A stretch of 5,623 nucleotides of DNA from a bacterium (lineage in GTDB: Bacteria; CG03). The translations under genes were made by a program, and so were the position numbers. The number at the start of each line of letters is the position of its first letter. Position 1 is the first letter of the stretch. Shown in pieces: positions 1 through 5,623 of the stretch. The stretch spans positions 1-5,623 of the forward strand of contig VMTI01000125.1 in NCBI GenBank assembly GCA_013791675.1, given 5' to 3'. Under the pieces are notes generated by a model, which saw nothing but the letters and a program-made list of their open reading frames with translations, searched no databases and had not been told where the DNA came from.

Positions 1-172
1 GCTGCTTCGTTTCTATCCCAACATGTCAGAAGAAATATGCTTATTCCCCCCTCTCATTTTGGATAAAGTTTCTTCTAGCGAGCCTTTTATTGTTCCAACT
101 GATTGTTCAAAAAGTGTTCAGTATCATATTGACTATTACCGAGACCGGCCTTGGCAGTTGCGCGCCAAAAAA
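1..172. other. Unassigned sequence downstream of pcm
   Basis: Nothing identifiable follows the pcm stop. A 5-bp inverted repeat (TTGGC at 151-155, GCCAA at 164-168) lies just past the stop, but on the pcm strand its U-run comes before the stem, so it is not a usable terminator for pcm. A plus-strand frame is open from base 2 and continues antisense through much of pcm; I do not call it a gene. The segment is more AT-rich than the genes to its right. Confidence 0.5.
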
Positions 173-817
173 TTATTTTCCGTCAGGGAAAATCTTTCCG
201 GAGTCTTCCGCAATGCCGGTCATGGGCACAAAACGCACCGCGATAATATTCCTGACTGTAAATTTGCCGTTTTTCTTTTCACCCAGCTTGAGATTTTGAA
301 AACCTTCTCCCACCGGTATAACAAGACGGCCCCCTTCCGCAAGCTGCTCAATAAGAGGAGCCGGTATCTTATCCGGAGCGCATGTCACGATTATACCGTC
401 GTATGGGGCGTGCTCCTCCCATCCGAGAAAACCGTCGCCCGCCTTTATCGCGACATTTTTATATCCCATCTCTTTTAATTGAATTTCCGCTCTTTCCGCG
501 AGAGCCGGTATTATCTCCACCGAATAAACTTCATTAACGATTTCACCCAGAACCGCCGCCTGATAGCCGGAGCCTGTGCCTATCTCAAGTATTCTGTCCT
601 CCCCGGACACTGAAAGAAGTTCCGTCATAAGAGCTACAATGTAAGGCTGCGATATAGTCTGGCCGTTTTCTATGGGCAGAGGATAATCGTCGTAGGCGTA
701 GGGAGCGTATTTTTCGTCAACAAAAAGATGCCGCGGCACTTTTTCCATAGCCGACAAAACAGCAGGGTCTGCTACGCCGCGCGCGGCAATCTGTTCCCTG
801 ACCATTTTTTTTCTCAT
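173..817 (-). CDS. pcm: Protein-L-isoaspartate O-methyltransferase, possibly with an upstream lipoprotein signal
   Basis: SAM-dependent repair enzyme that methylates isoaspartyl residues in damaged proteins. From the ATG at 815-817 it has 214 residues, normal length, beginning MRKKMVREQIAARGV. Motifs in this numbering: GQTISQPYIVALMTELL (52-68) with the family's active-site Ser at 56, the SAM-binding LEIGTGSGYQAAVLG (77-91), VYSVE (97-101), GDGFLGW (127-133), PYDGIIVTCAP (138-148) and the C-terminal VRFVPMTG (194-201). The catalytic domain looks intact. AAGGAGG lies at 832-838, but 14 nt from this ATG, which is long. The frame stays open upstream past the icd stop and encodes a hydrophobic segment ending LGAGC. 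A start at the TTG at 926-928 would give a 251-residue lipoprotein-like precursor. Function is secure; the start is not. Confidence 0.92.
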   Translation of the reverse strand: MRKKMVREQIAARGVADPAVLSAMEKVPRHLFVDEKYAPYAYDDYPLPIENGQTISQPYIVALMTELLSVSGEDRILEIGTGSGYQAAVLGEIVNEVYSVEIIPALAERAEIQLKEMGYKNVAIKAGDGFLGWEEHAPYDGIIVTCAPDKIPAPLIEQLAEGGRLVIPVGEGFQNLKLGEKKNGKFTVRNIIAVRFVPMTGIAEDSGKIFPDGK

Positions 818-831
818 AACGGAAAAATCAA

Positions 832-864
832 CCTCCTTACGGCAGCCCGCACCCAGTGCCGTAA
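832..864 (-). promoter_or_regulatory. Inverted repeat abutting the pcm Shine-Dalgarno sequence
   Basis: On the coding strand, TTACGGCA (857-864) is followed by a 12-nt loop and its exact reverse complement TGCCGTAA (837-844). The last two bases of the stem are the first two of AAGGAGG (832-838), the best Shine-Dalgarno sequence for pcm. A hairpin in the mRNA would sit flush against the ribosome-binding site. A competing small hairpin, GCAC-TGG-GTGC, overlaps the first arm and loop. No U-tract follows, so it is not an intrinsic terminator. A perfect 8-bp repeat with a short loop is expected about once or twice by chance in a window this size, so only its position makes it notable. Confidence 0.4.
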
Positions 865-902
865 ACGCAAAAAATAGAGTTAAAAAAACTTTTGTTATTG
901 TG

Positions 903-1970
903 TTAAGGCCGGATCCCGTTCGCGGCAACGATTTCAGCGAGACGGTCACCCACACCGGACGTGCTTGCCTTACCTCCAAAATCGTATGTGAGGGTGTCGC
1001 CTTCTTTTATGAGCTGCCTGACGGCATTTTCTATTTTGGCGCAGGCTTCGGTTTCACCTATATAATTTAGCATTAACGCGCTTGAAAGAATCATGGATAT
1101 GGGATTTATGCGGTTTTTCCCCGCGTGTTTGGGCGCAGACCCGTGCGTCGGCTCAAAAACGGCTATGTTGTCGCCTATGTTCGCTCCGGGAGCTATGCCC
1201 AGCCCCCCTACTAGTCCGGCGCAGAGGTCGGATATTATGTCGCCGTAAAGATTGGGCAGCACCATTACATCGTAAAGCTGCGGTTTTTTAACAAGCTGCA
1301 TGGTCATGTTATCCACTATTCTGTCTTCGGATTCTATAGATGGGTACTCTGCGGCGACTTTCCTAAAAATATCAAGGAAAATTCCGTCGCTGTATTTCAT
1401 TATGTTGGCCTTGTGAACGCCGGTGACTTTTTTTCTGCCGTTCTTTACGGCATAATCAAAAGCGAATTTAATTATGCGGCGCGATGCCTCCTCGGAAATA
1501 GGTTTTATTGATATTCCCGTGTTTTTGGAAAATACAGCGCCGGTTAATTCCTCCAGCTTCTGTATTTTCGGATCGCCTTTTTCAAATTCTATTCCCGCGT
1601 AAAGATCCTCGGTGTTTTCCCGCACAACGACAAGATCAAGCGAAGGAAACGGCACATCTTTTATGCCGTAGCTTTTACATGGCCTCAGGCAGGCGAAAAG
1701 ATCAAGAGTCTTTCTTATATGAACATTCACGCTTCTGAAACCTCCGCCGACGGGCGTAGTTATGGGGCCTTTGAGCGCGACTTTGTTCTTCCTTATACTT
1801 TCAAGCGTTTCGTCGGGCATGGGCGTGCCGTATTTTTCCATCACTTTTTCGCCGGCGGGCATTTCTTCCCATTCTATTTCCACGCCTGTTGCGGCTATAA
1901 CTTTTTTCGCTTCCTCCGTTATTTCCGGGCCTATGCCATCGCCCGATAAAAGTGTTATCACGTATTTCAT
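903..1970 (-). CDS. icd: Isocitrate/isopropylmalate-family dehydrogenase, probably isocitrate dehydrogenase
   Basis: Decarboxylating beta-hydroxyacid dehydrogenase, 355 residues, a complete short-form member. Motifs: SGDGIGPEI (9-17), GPITTP (68-73), VVVRENTEDLYAG (114-126) with R117 and Y124, VHKANIMK with K187, metal-binding aspartates at D220, D244 and D248, and the cofactor loop PTHGSAPKHAGKN (274-286). The substrate helix reads FRSVNVHIRK (78-87). S80 and N82 match the Ser and Asn that contact the gamma-carboxylate in isocitrate dehydrogenases, with R86, R96 and R117 as the carboxylate-binding arginines. IPMDHs lack that pair, so isocitrate is the likeliest substrate. K281-H282 replace the Asp-Ile pair of typical NAD enzymes, which leans towards NADP but does not settle it. 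The ATG shares ATGA with the leuD stop; AAGGAG lies at 1982-1987, 11 nt upstream. Homoisocitrate is the main alternative substrate. Confidence 0.92.
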   Translation of the reverse strand: MKYVITLLSGDGIGPEITEEAKKVIAATGVEIEWEEMPAGEKVMEKYGTPMPDETLESIRKNKVALKGPITTPVGGGFRSVNVHIRKTLDLFACLRPCKSYGIKDVPFPSLDLVVVRENTEDLYAGIEFEKGDPKIQKLEELTGAVFSKNTGISIKPISEEASRRIIKFAFDYAVKNGRKKVTGVHKANIMKYSDGIFLDIFRKVAAEYPSIESEDRIVDNMTMQLVKKPQLYDVMVLPNLYGDIISDLCAGLVGGLGIAPGANIGDNIAVFEPTHGSAPKHAGKNRINPISMILSSALMLNYIGETEACAKIENAVRQLIKEGDTLTYDFGGKASTSGVGDRLAEIVAANGIRP

Positions 1971-2455
1971 AATCCGCCGTTCTCCTTAATATAATTCACA
2001 AGACCTCCTGAATTCAGTATAGCTATCATCTTTTCCGGAAGCTCTGGAAATTTTTGCTCTGTTCCCTTCGTCAGATTTCTTACAACCCCACCTTCGAGAT
2101 CTACTTCAGCCTCGTCACCGGCTTCAAAATCGGAAGTGTCTATCTCTATGGCCGGAAGGCCTATGTTTATGCAGTTTCTGAAAAATATTCTCGCGAATGT
2201 TTTAGCTATTACGCATGAGGCTCCGGCAAGCTTTATAACAATTGCCGCGTGTTCTCTGGAAGACCCGCATCCGAAATTTTCTCCGGCGGCGACAATATCT
2301 CCTTTTTTCATATTTTTCACAAAATCCTTATCCGCGTCTTCAAGCGCATGTTTGGCAAGTTCCGGCAGATTACCCCTGAGATGATAATATCTGCCCGGGC
2401 ATATCAGATCCGTAGAAACCCCGTCACCGAATAAATGTATCTTTCCCTTTATCAT
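1967..2455 (-). CDS. leuD: Aconitase-superfamily hydro-lyase, small subunit (LeuD type; possible aconitase)
   Basis: The swivelling small subunit, which completes the active site with the large subunit encoded just upstream. From the ATG at 2453-2455 it is 162 residues, normal for the short LeuD subfamily. I chose this start because it gives a 4-nt ATGA overlap with leuC, has GAGGGAG 5 nt upstream (2461-2467), and begins at the conserved N-terminus. An ATG at 2510-2512 would add 19 atypical residues overlapping leuC. GENFGCGSSREHA (58-70) carries the catalytic serines S65/S66 and substrate-binding R67. IAKTFARIFFRNCINIGLP (83-101) is the standard following block. The specificity loop reads GRYYHLRGN (21-29). 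IPMIs usually have a hydrophobic YLV-type loop, and homoaconitases an Arg-containing one. R27 suggests a substrate with an extra carboxylate, such as citrate or homocitrate. Confidence 0.92.
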   Translation of the reverse strand: MIKGKIHLFGDGVSTDLICPGRYYHLRGNLPELAKHALEDADKDFVKNMKKGDIVAAGENFGCGSSREHAAIVIKLAGASCVIAKTFARIFFRNCINIGLPAIEIDTSDFEAGDEAEVDLEGGVVRNLTKGTEQKFPELPEKMIAILNSGGLVNYIKENGGL

Positions 2456-3693
2456 AAAAACTCCCTCGGGTCCATTATTTTGCCTGTTATCGCCGTGGCT
2501 GCGGCCGTCCATGGCGAACCCAGATAAACAAAAGATTCGGGATTGCCCATTCTCCCCTTAAAATTTCTGTTGGCCGTTGAAAAAGCCGTTGCTCCGTCGG
2601 CGAGGATACCCGCGTGCACGCCGCAGCAGGGCCCGCATCCCGGAGGAATAATGCTCGCGCCCAAATCCACGAATTTTTTAAACATCACGCTTTCCGAAAG
2701 TTTTTTAAGCACCGTGTTTGAAGCCGGCGCTATTATGAGATTCGTTTTTATGCTGTCAGCTTTTTTAAGAATTTCGTAAGCCGCCTCAAAATCGGAAAAA
2801 CGCCCGTTGGTGCAGGTGCCTATCATAACGACATCCACTTTCACATTGCCCAATTCCGACGCCCCAGCGACATTGTCAACCTGATGAGGGGCTGATACCA
2901 TAGGAACAAGCTTGTCCATATGCAGAACAACTTTGTCTTCATAATCATCAGCTGACGATGCGGGAAGCTCTCTGTAATCACTCACCCTTCCGCGGGATTT
3001 GAGATATTCCATAACGACTTCGTCGGCGGGGAATATGCCCGTCTTCGCGCCGGCCTCTATGGTCATGTTGGCTATGGTAAAACGTCCGTCCATTGAAAGA
3101 TTTTTCAATCCCTCACCGAAAAATTCCATCACTTTGTATGTGGCGCCGTCAGCGCCTATTTTTCCTATGATGTCTATGATGACATCTTTGGGCGAAACGC
3201 CTTTATTTAAATTTCCTTTTAATTCAATGCCCAGGCTTTCCGGCACCTTCAGCCACACCGCTCCCGTCGCCATTGCCGAGGCTACGTCCGTTGAGCCGAA
3301 ACCCGCCGCAAAACATCCGAGAGCCCCTGATGTGGGTGTGTGTGAATCCGCGCCCACCATTACATCATAAGGAGACGAGAATTCCTCAACCATCATCTGG
3401 TGGCAGATGCCCCTCATTATACAGTTGGCCTTGTGTTTGGATGCGAAATCCCTTATTTTCTTGTGAGCGTTGGCAAGTTCCGCTCTCGGGGGCGGCACAG
3501 CGTGGTCTATAAAGAAATAACACTTCTCCGGATTTTTAAGGCCTATCCCTAAACTGTTTATTCCGTCTATTGAAAGCGGCCCTGTGCCATCCTGGCAGAA
3601 AGCCCTGTCCACGGGCATAATTACTATTTCTCCCGTCTTCACACTCTTTCCGATTTTGGATGAGATAATTTTTTTAACTAATGTTTCAGCCAT
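2452..3693 (-). CDS. leuC: Aconitase-superfamily hydro-lyase, large subunit (LeuC/homoaconitase type; possible aconitase)
   Basis: Large, [4Fe-4S]-carrying subunit of a two-subunit hydro-lyase that isomerises a hydroxy-acid by dehydration and rehydration. At 413 residues it matches the short IPMI/homoaconitase subfamily. Cluster ligands are C294 in IGTCTNGR and C353 and C356 in PPGCGPCCG; an extra C357 follows directly. Other family motifs are RGICHQ (94-99), GADSHTPTSGALG (114-126) and the C-terminal GKIMDPREF. Around residues 33-40 the sequence is CQDGTGPL. Most IPMIs and homoaconitases, as I recall them, have His-Asp there, while aconitases have Gln-Asp, where the Gln contacts substrate. 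This favours a citrate-type substrate, but it is one residue and an inference. The ATG at 3691-3693 has AAAGGTG 8 nt upstream. The TGA stop shares ATGA with the small-subunit start. Confidence 0.9.
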   Translation of the reverse strand: MAETLVKKIISSKIGKSVKTGEIVIMPVDRAFCQDGTGPLSIDGINSLGIGLKNPEKCYFFIDHAVPPPRAELANAHKKIRDFASKHKANCIMRGICHQMMVEEFSSPYDVMVGADSHTPTSGALGCFAAGFGSTDVASAMATGAVWLKVPESLGIELKGNLNKGVSPKDVIIDIIGKIGADGATYKVMEFFGEGLKNLSMDGRFTIANMTIEAGAKTGIFPADEVVMEYLKSRGRVSDYRELPASSADDYEDKVVLHMDKLVPMVSAPHQVDNVAGASELGNVKVDVVMIGTCTNGRFSDFEAAYEILKKADSIKTNLIIAPASNTVLKKLSESVMFKKFVDLGASIIPPGCGPCCGVHAGILADGATAFSTANRNFKGRMGNPESFVYLGSPWTAAATAITGKIMDPREFL

Positions 3694-4709
3694 TTTTTCA
3701 GCACCTTTACCGGCACCTCTTTTACAACGGGTTTTCCGGCACCTTTAAATAATACAAATACGGGTTCTCTGTCAATCACTTTTTTGTCGGAGAGAATAAG
3801 CTTTAACAGCTTCGCGGCATCTATGTTTATTTTCCCGAAGCCGGCGCTGTCTATCAGCGCCAGCGCTTTTTCGCGTTCGGACGCTTCGCATAATCCGAGA
3901 AAAAAACTCAGTTCCACCGCGTCTATCATGCCGGAAGCCACGGCCTCCCCGTGCTTAACAAGACGGTAGGACGAAGCCGTTTCTATGGCGTGGCCGAAGG
4001 TATGCCCGAAATTAAGCACACGCCGAAGTCCGCCTTCAAGGTAATCCTTTTTCACGATATCCTCTTTTATTTTCACAGATTTTTTTATCACATCCGTCAA
4101 AAATTTCCCGTCGGGGGATTTTATTTTATTCGCGCGCGAGGATAAAAACTTGTTAAATTCCTTATCCAGCAAAGCGTATTTGACAATCTCGCCGAAACCG
4201 TTTTTCATTTCTTCACTGGGAAGCGTGCGCAAAAAATCGGTGTCAATGATAACCGCTCTCGGCATTTTGAAAGCTCCCGCAAGGTTTTTCCCCTCTTTGA
4301 GATCCACGCCGGTTTTTCCGCCTATGGACGCGTCAACCATCGCCAAAAGCGAAGTCGGCACCTGTATAAAATCTATTCCTCTTAGATATGTGGCGGCGAA
4401 AAAGCCCGTTATATCTCCGATAACTCCGCCGCCCAGAGCCACCGCGAAACATTTTCTTGTTATACCGTTTTTGACAGCCGCGGAATAAAGTTTTTCCAGC
4501 GATTTTAAATTTTTGTAGCGTTCTCCGTCGGGAAGAACAACTATGCGCGCTTCTATCCCTCTTTTTTTCAGAGAATCTGAAACACGCTTCGCATAGAGTT
4601 TCCCCACTTTCGCGTTTGTGACAAGCAGGCATCGCAGCACATGGCCGCGCACCAGAGGAAAAATAATTTTCCCCGCATCAAGTTTTCGCCCTATTACAGT
4701 TTTATGCAC
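3678..4709 (-). CDS. aroB: 3-dehydroquinate synthase
   Basis: Converts DAHP to 3-dehydroquinate, the second step of the shikimate pathway, using NAD+ and a divalent metal. The 343 residues match normal AroB length. Motifs: PDGERYKNL (60-68), the NAD-binding ALGGGVIGDITGF (91-103), QVPTSLLAMVDASIGGKTGVD (116-136), NLAGAF (142-147), GFGEIVKYA with metal ligand E174, NFGHTFGHAIE with ligand H236 and the catalytic H240, and KHGEAVASGM with ligand H253. All catalytic and metal residues I expect are present. The start is a GTG at 4707-4709, inside the end of aroK. An AAGG at 4719-4722 lies 9 nt upstream of it. The other end overlaps leuC by 16 nt. The TAG stop is at 3678-3680. Confidence 0.96.
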   Translation of the reverse strand: MHKTVIGRKLDAGKIIFPLVRGHVLRCLLVTNAKVGKLYAKRVSDSLKKRGIEARIVVLPDGERYKNLKSLEKLYSAAVKNGITRKCFAVALGGGVIGDITGFFAATYLRGIDFIQVPTSLLAMVDASIGGKTGVDLKEGKNLAGAFKMPRAVIIDTDFLRTLPSEEMKNGFGEIVKYALLDKEFNKFLSSRANKIKSPDGKFLTDVIKKSVKIKEDIVKKDYLEGGLRRVLNFGHTFGHAIETASSYRLVKHGEAVASGMIDAVELSFFLGLCEASEREKALALIDSAGFGKINIDAAKLLKLILSDKKVIDREPVFVLFKGAGKPVVKEVPVKVLKKWLKH

Positions 4710-5221
4710 ATTTCACCGCCTTTTATCCTTAATTTTTTTATTATCTCCCCGCATATTTCCTCCGAATTTTTTTTCGCGGTCTCAATAAAAAGATCGCAAT
4801 CGGCATAAAGTTTTTTCCGTTTGCCGTATATTCTTCTCAATTCCGCGAGGGGATCTTCCGCATCAAGGAGAGGCCGCGTCTTCTCTTTTTTTATTCTTTC
4901 AAAAAGTATTTCCGGCTTCGCTTTAAGATACACAATTTTTCCGTTTTTTTTCAAATCAGCTATATTGGCGTGATTGAGCACTGTTCCTCCGCCGGTGGAA
5001 ATCACCAACCCGTCCAGAAGGCAAACGCATTTAACAAGTTCTCTTTCCATTTTGCGGAATACAACTTCACCGTCCTCGGCGAAGACGTCTTTTATCTTTT
5101 TTTTAGCGGCCTTCTCTATCTGCGTATCCATGTCAAAAAATTTCATGCCGAGTTTTGCCGCGAGAAGTTTCCCCACGGACGTTTTTCCCGAACCCATCAT
5201 TCCAGTAAGCGCTATGTTCAT
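4694..5221 (-). CDS. aroK: Shikimate kinase
   Basis: Cytoplasmic enzyme that phosphorylates the 3-hydroxyl of shikimate with ATP, the fifth step of chorismate synthesis. The 175-residue product is the usual length. Visible elements in order: Walker A GMMGSGKTS at residues 7-15; the FDMD segment with the shikimate/Mg-binding Asp (D30, D32); FRKME with the shikimate-binding Arg (R56); STGGG (75-79); and the lid Arg in TRPLL (R116), followed by an Arg-rich stretch around 129-136. The ATG at 5219-5221 follows the aroC stop after 7 nt, and I see no clear Shine-Dalgarno sequence, only an A-rich run. Translation probably depends on ribosomes finishing aroC. The 3' end overlaps the aroB start by 16 nt. 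Identification is secure. Confidence 0.96.
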   Translation of the reverse strand: MNIALTGMMGSGKTSVGKLLAAKLGMKFFDMDTQIEKAAKKKIKDVFAEDGEVVFRKMERELVKCVCLLDGLVISTGGGTVLNHANIADLKKNGKIVYLKAKPEILFERIKKEKTRPLLDAEDPLAELRRIYGKRKKLYADCDLFIETAKKNSEEICGEIIKKLRIKGGEMCIKL

Positions 5222-5228
5222 TTTTTTA

Positions 5229-5623
5229 TCATAGATTTTTCTGTGAAGCCGGCCGCCAGTATTCCTTTATTCTTTCGCAGTAGGTTTTGAAATTCATGAG
5301 GACATCTTCCATGCAGTCGCCGCCTAACTTCTCCATAACGGCGTTAGCAGTTTCTATCGCTATGACCGCCTCGCCTATAACGCCGGCGGCCGGTACAACG
5401 CACACATCGCTTCTGACAATCTGGGCGTCAATATTCTTCTTCGTTTTTATATCTGCCGATTTGAGAGGATGCATAAGCGACGGAATCGGTTTTATGGCCG
5501 CGCGGATAAAAACAGGCATACCGTTTGAAACGCCGCCTTCTATTCCTCCGGCATTATTGGTTTTCCTGTAGAAGGATAGATTTTCGTCATAGTAGATAGC
5601 GTCATGCACTTTTGAACCCGGAA
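5229..5623 (-). CDS. aroC: Chorismate synthase, C-terminal part (5' end cut by window edge)
   Basis: Chorismate synthase converts 5-enolpyruvylshikimate-3-phosphate to chorismate, the last step of the shikimate pathway, using reduced FMN in the cytoplasm. About 130 C-terminal residues are present. The visible part is strongly diagnostic: it opens with PGSKVHDAIYYDE, followed by FYRKTNNAGGIEGGVSNG (the family's flavin/substrate-binding signature), then a segment matching the usual RAA-KPIPSL-PLKS-D pattern, and RSDVCVVPAAGVIGEA, the third family signature. The usual Ala-Ser after VPA is Ala-Gly here, a mild deviation. The start codon and N-terminal two thirds lie beyond the right edge. The TGA stop at 5229-5231 is 7 nt before aroK, so the two genes are almost certainly co-transcribed. 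Identification is secure; completeness upstream cannot be judged. Confidence 0.96.
   Translation of the reverse strand, partial: PGSKVHDAIYYDENLSFYRKTNNAGGIEGGVSNGMPVFIRAAIKPIPSLMHPLKSADIKTKKNIDAQIVRSDVCVVPAAGVIGEAVIAIETANAVMEKLGGDCMEDVLMNFKTYCERIKEYWRPASQKNL

Noticed and set aside
150..175. Possible terminator after pcm
   Set aside because: The TTGGC/GCCAA repeat has only a 5-bp stem and an 8-nt loop, and on the pcm strand the T-run precedes the stem.
23..478. 151-codon plus-strand open frame
   Set aside because: Two thirds of it is antisense to the intact, strongly conserved pcm coding region, and there is no Shine-Dalgarno sequence before its ATG. Only the left part outside pcm is kept, as a weak finding.
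870..906. Possible internal promoter for pcm (TTAACA, 17-nt spacer, TTAACT)
   Set aside because: The -10 candidate matches only three of six consensus bases, and A/T-rich sequence here is explained by the hydrophobic coding segment.
2456..2512. Longer leuD beginning at ATG 2510-2512
   Set aside because: The extra 19 residues do not resemble LeuD N-termini, overlap leuC by about 60 nt, and the internal ATG has a well-spaced GAGGGAG.
2999..3370. 123-codon plus-strand open frame, and similar plus-strand frames throughout
   Set aside because: It is exactly antisense to leuC, whose motifs are unambiguous; antisense open frames are common in such sequences and none shows recognisable domains.
4333..4632. 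99-codon minus-strand frame inside aroB
   Set aside because: It lies wholly within aroB in another frame and has an Arg/Ser-rich composition typical of an out-of-frame translation.

Overview
The window is a compact bacterial gene cluster with every recognisable gene on the minus strand, so transcription runs from right to left. In transcription order it holds the 3' part of aroC (chorismate synthase), aroK (shikimate kinase), aroB (3-dehydroquinate synthase), a two-subunit aconitase-superfamily hydro-lyase of the LeuC/LeuD type, an isocitrate/isopropylmalate-family dehydrogenase, and pcm (protein-L-isoaspartate O-methyltransferase). Junctions are very tight: a 7-nt gap (aroC/aroK), 16-nt overlaps (aroK/aroB and aroB/leuC) and 4-nt ATGA overlaps (leuC/leuD and leuD/icd). 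Only the icd-pcm junction opens up. One polycistronic message is the simplest reading; its promoter must lie beyond the right edge.

Three genes make or use shikimate-pathway intermediates. The next three look like a metabolic pair. Although the hydro-lyase belongs to the isopropylmalate isomerase family, its large subunit has a Gln-Asp pair where IPMIs usually have His-Asp, its small subunit has an Arg in the substrate-specificity loop, and the dehydrogenase has the Ser-x-Asn pair typical of isocitrate dehydrogenases. My inference is that the trio converts citrate to isocitrate to 2-oxoglutarate, not leucine precursors. Homoaconitase/homoisocitrate chemistry remains the main alternative.

The last gene, pcm, has a complete catalytic domain. 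Upstream of its likely ATG the frame stays open through a stretch that looks like a lipoprotein signal peptide. The same 85 nt carries a perfect 8-bp inverted repeat ending at the Shine-Dalgarno sequence. The leftmost 172 bases, after the pcm stop, hold nothing I can assign.

The organism is a bacterium with moderate GC, lysine-rich proteins and densely packed operons. The gene style would fit an uncultivated lineage such as Elusimicrobiota or Omnitrophota, but that is a guess. No mobile element, CRISPR array, tRNA or rRNA is visible.
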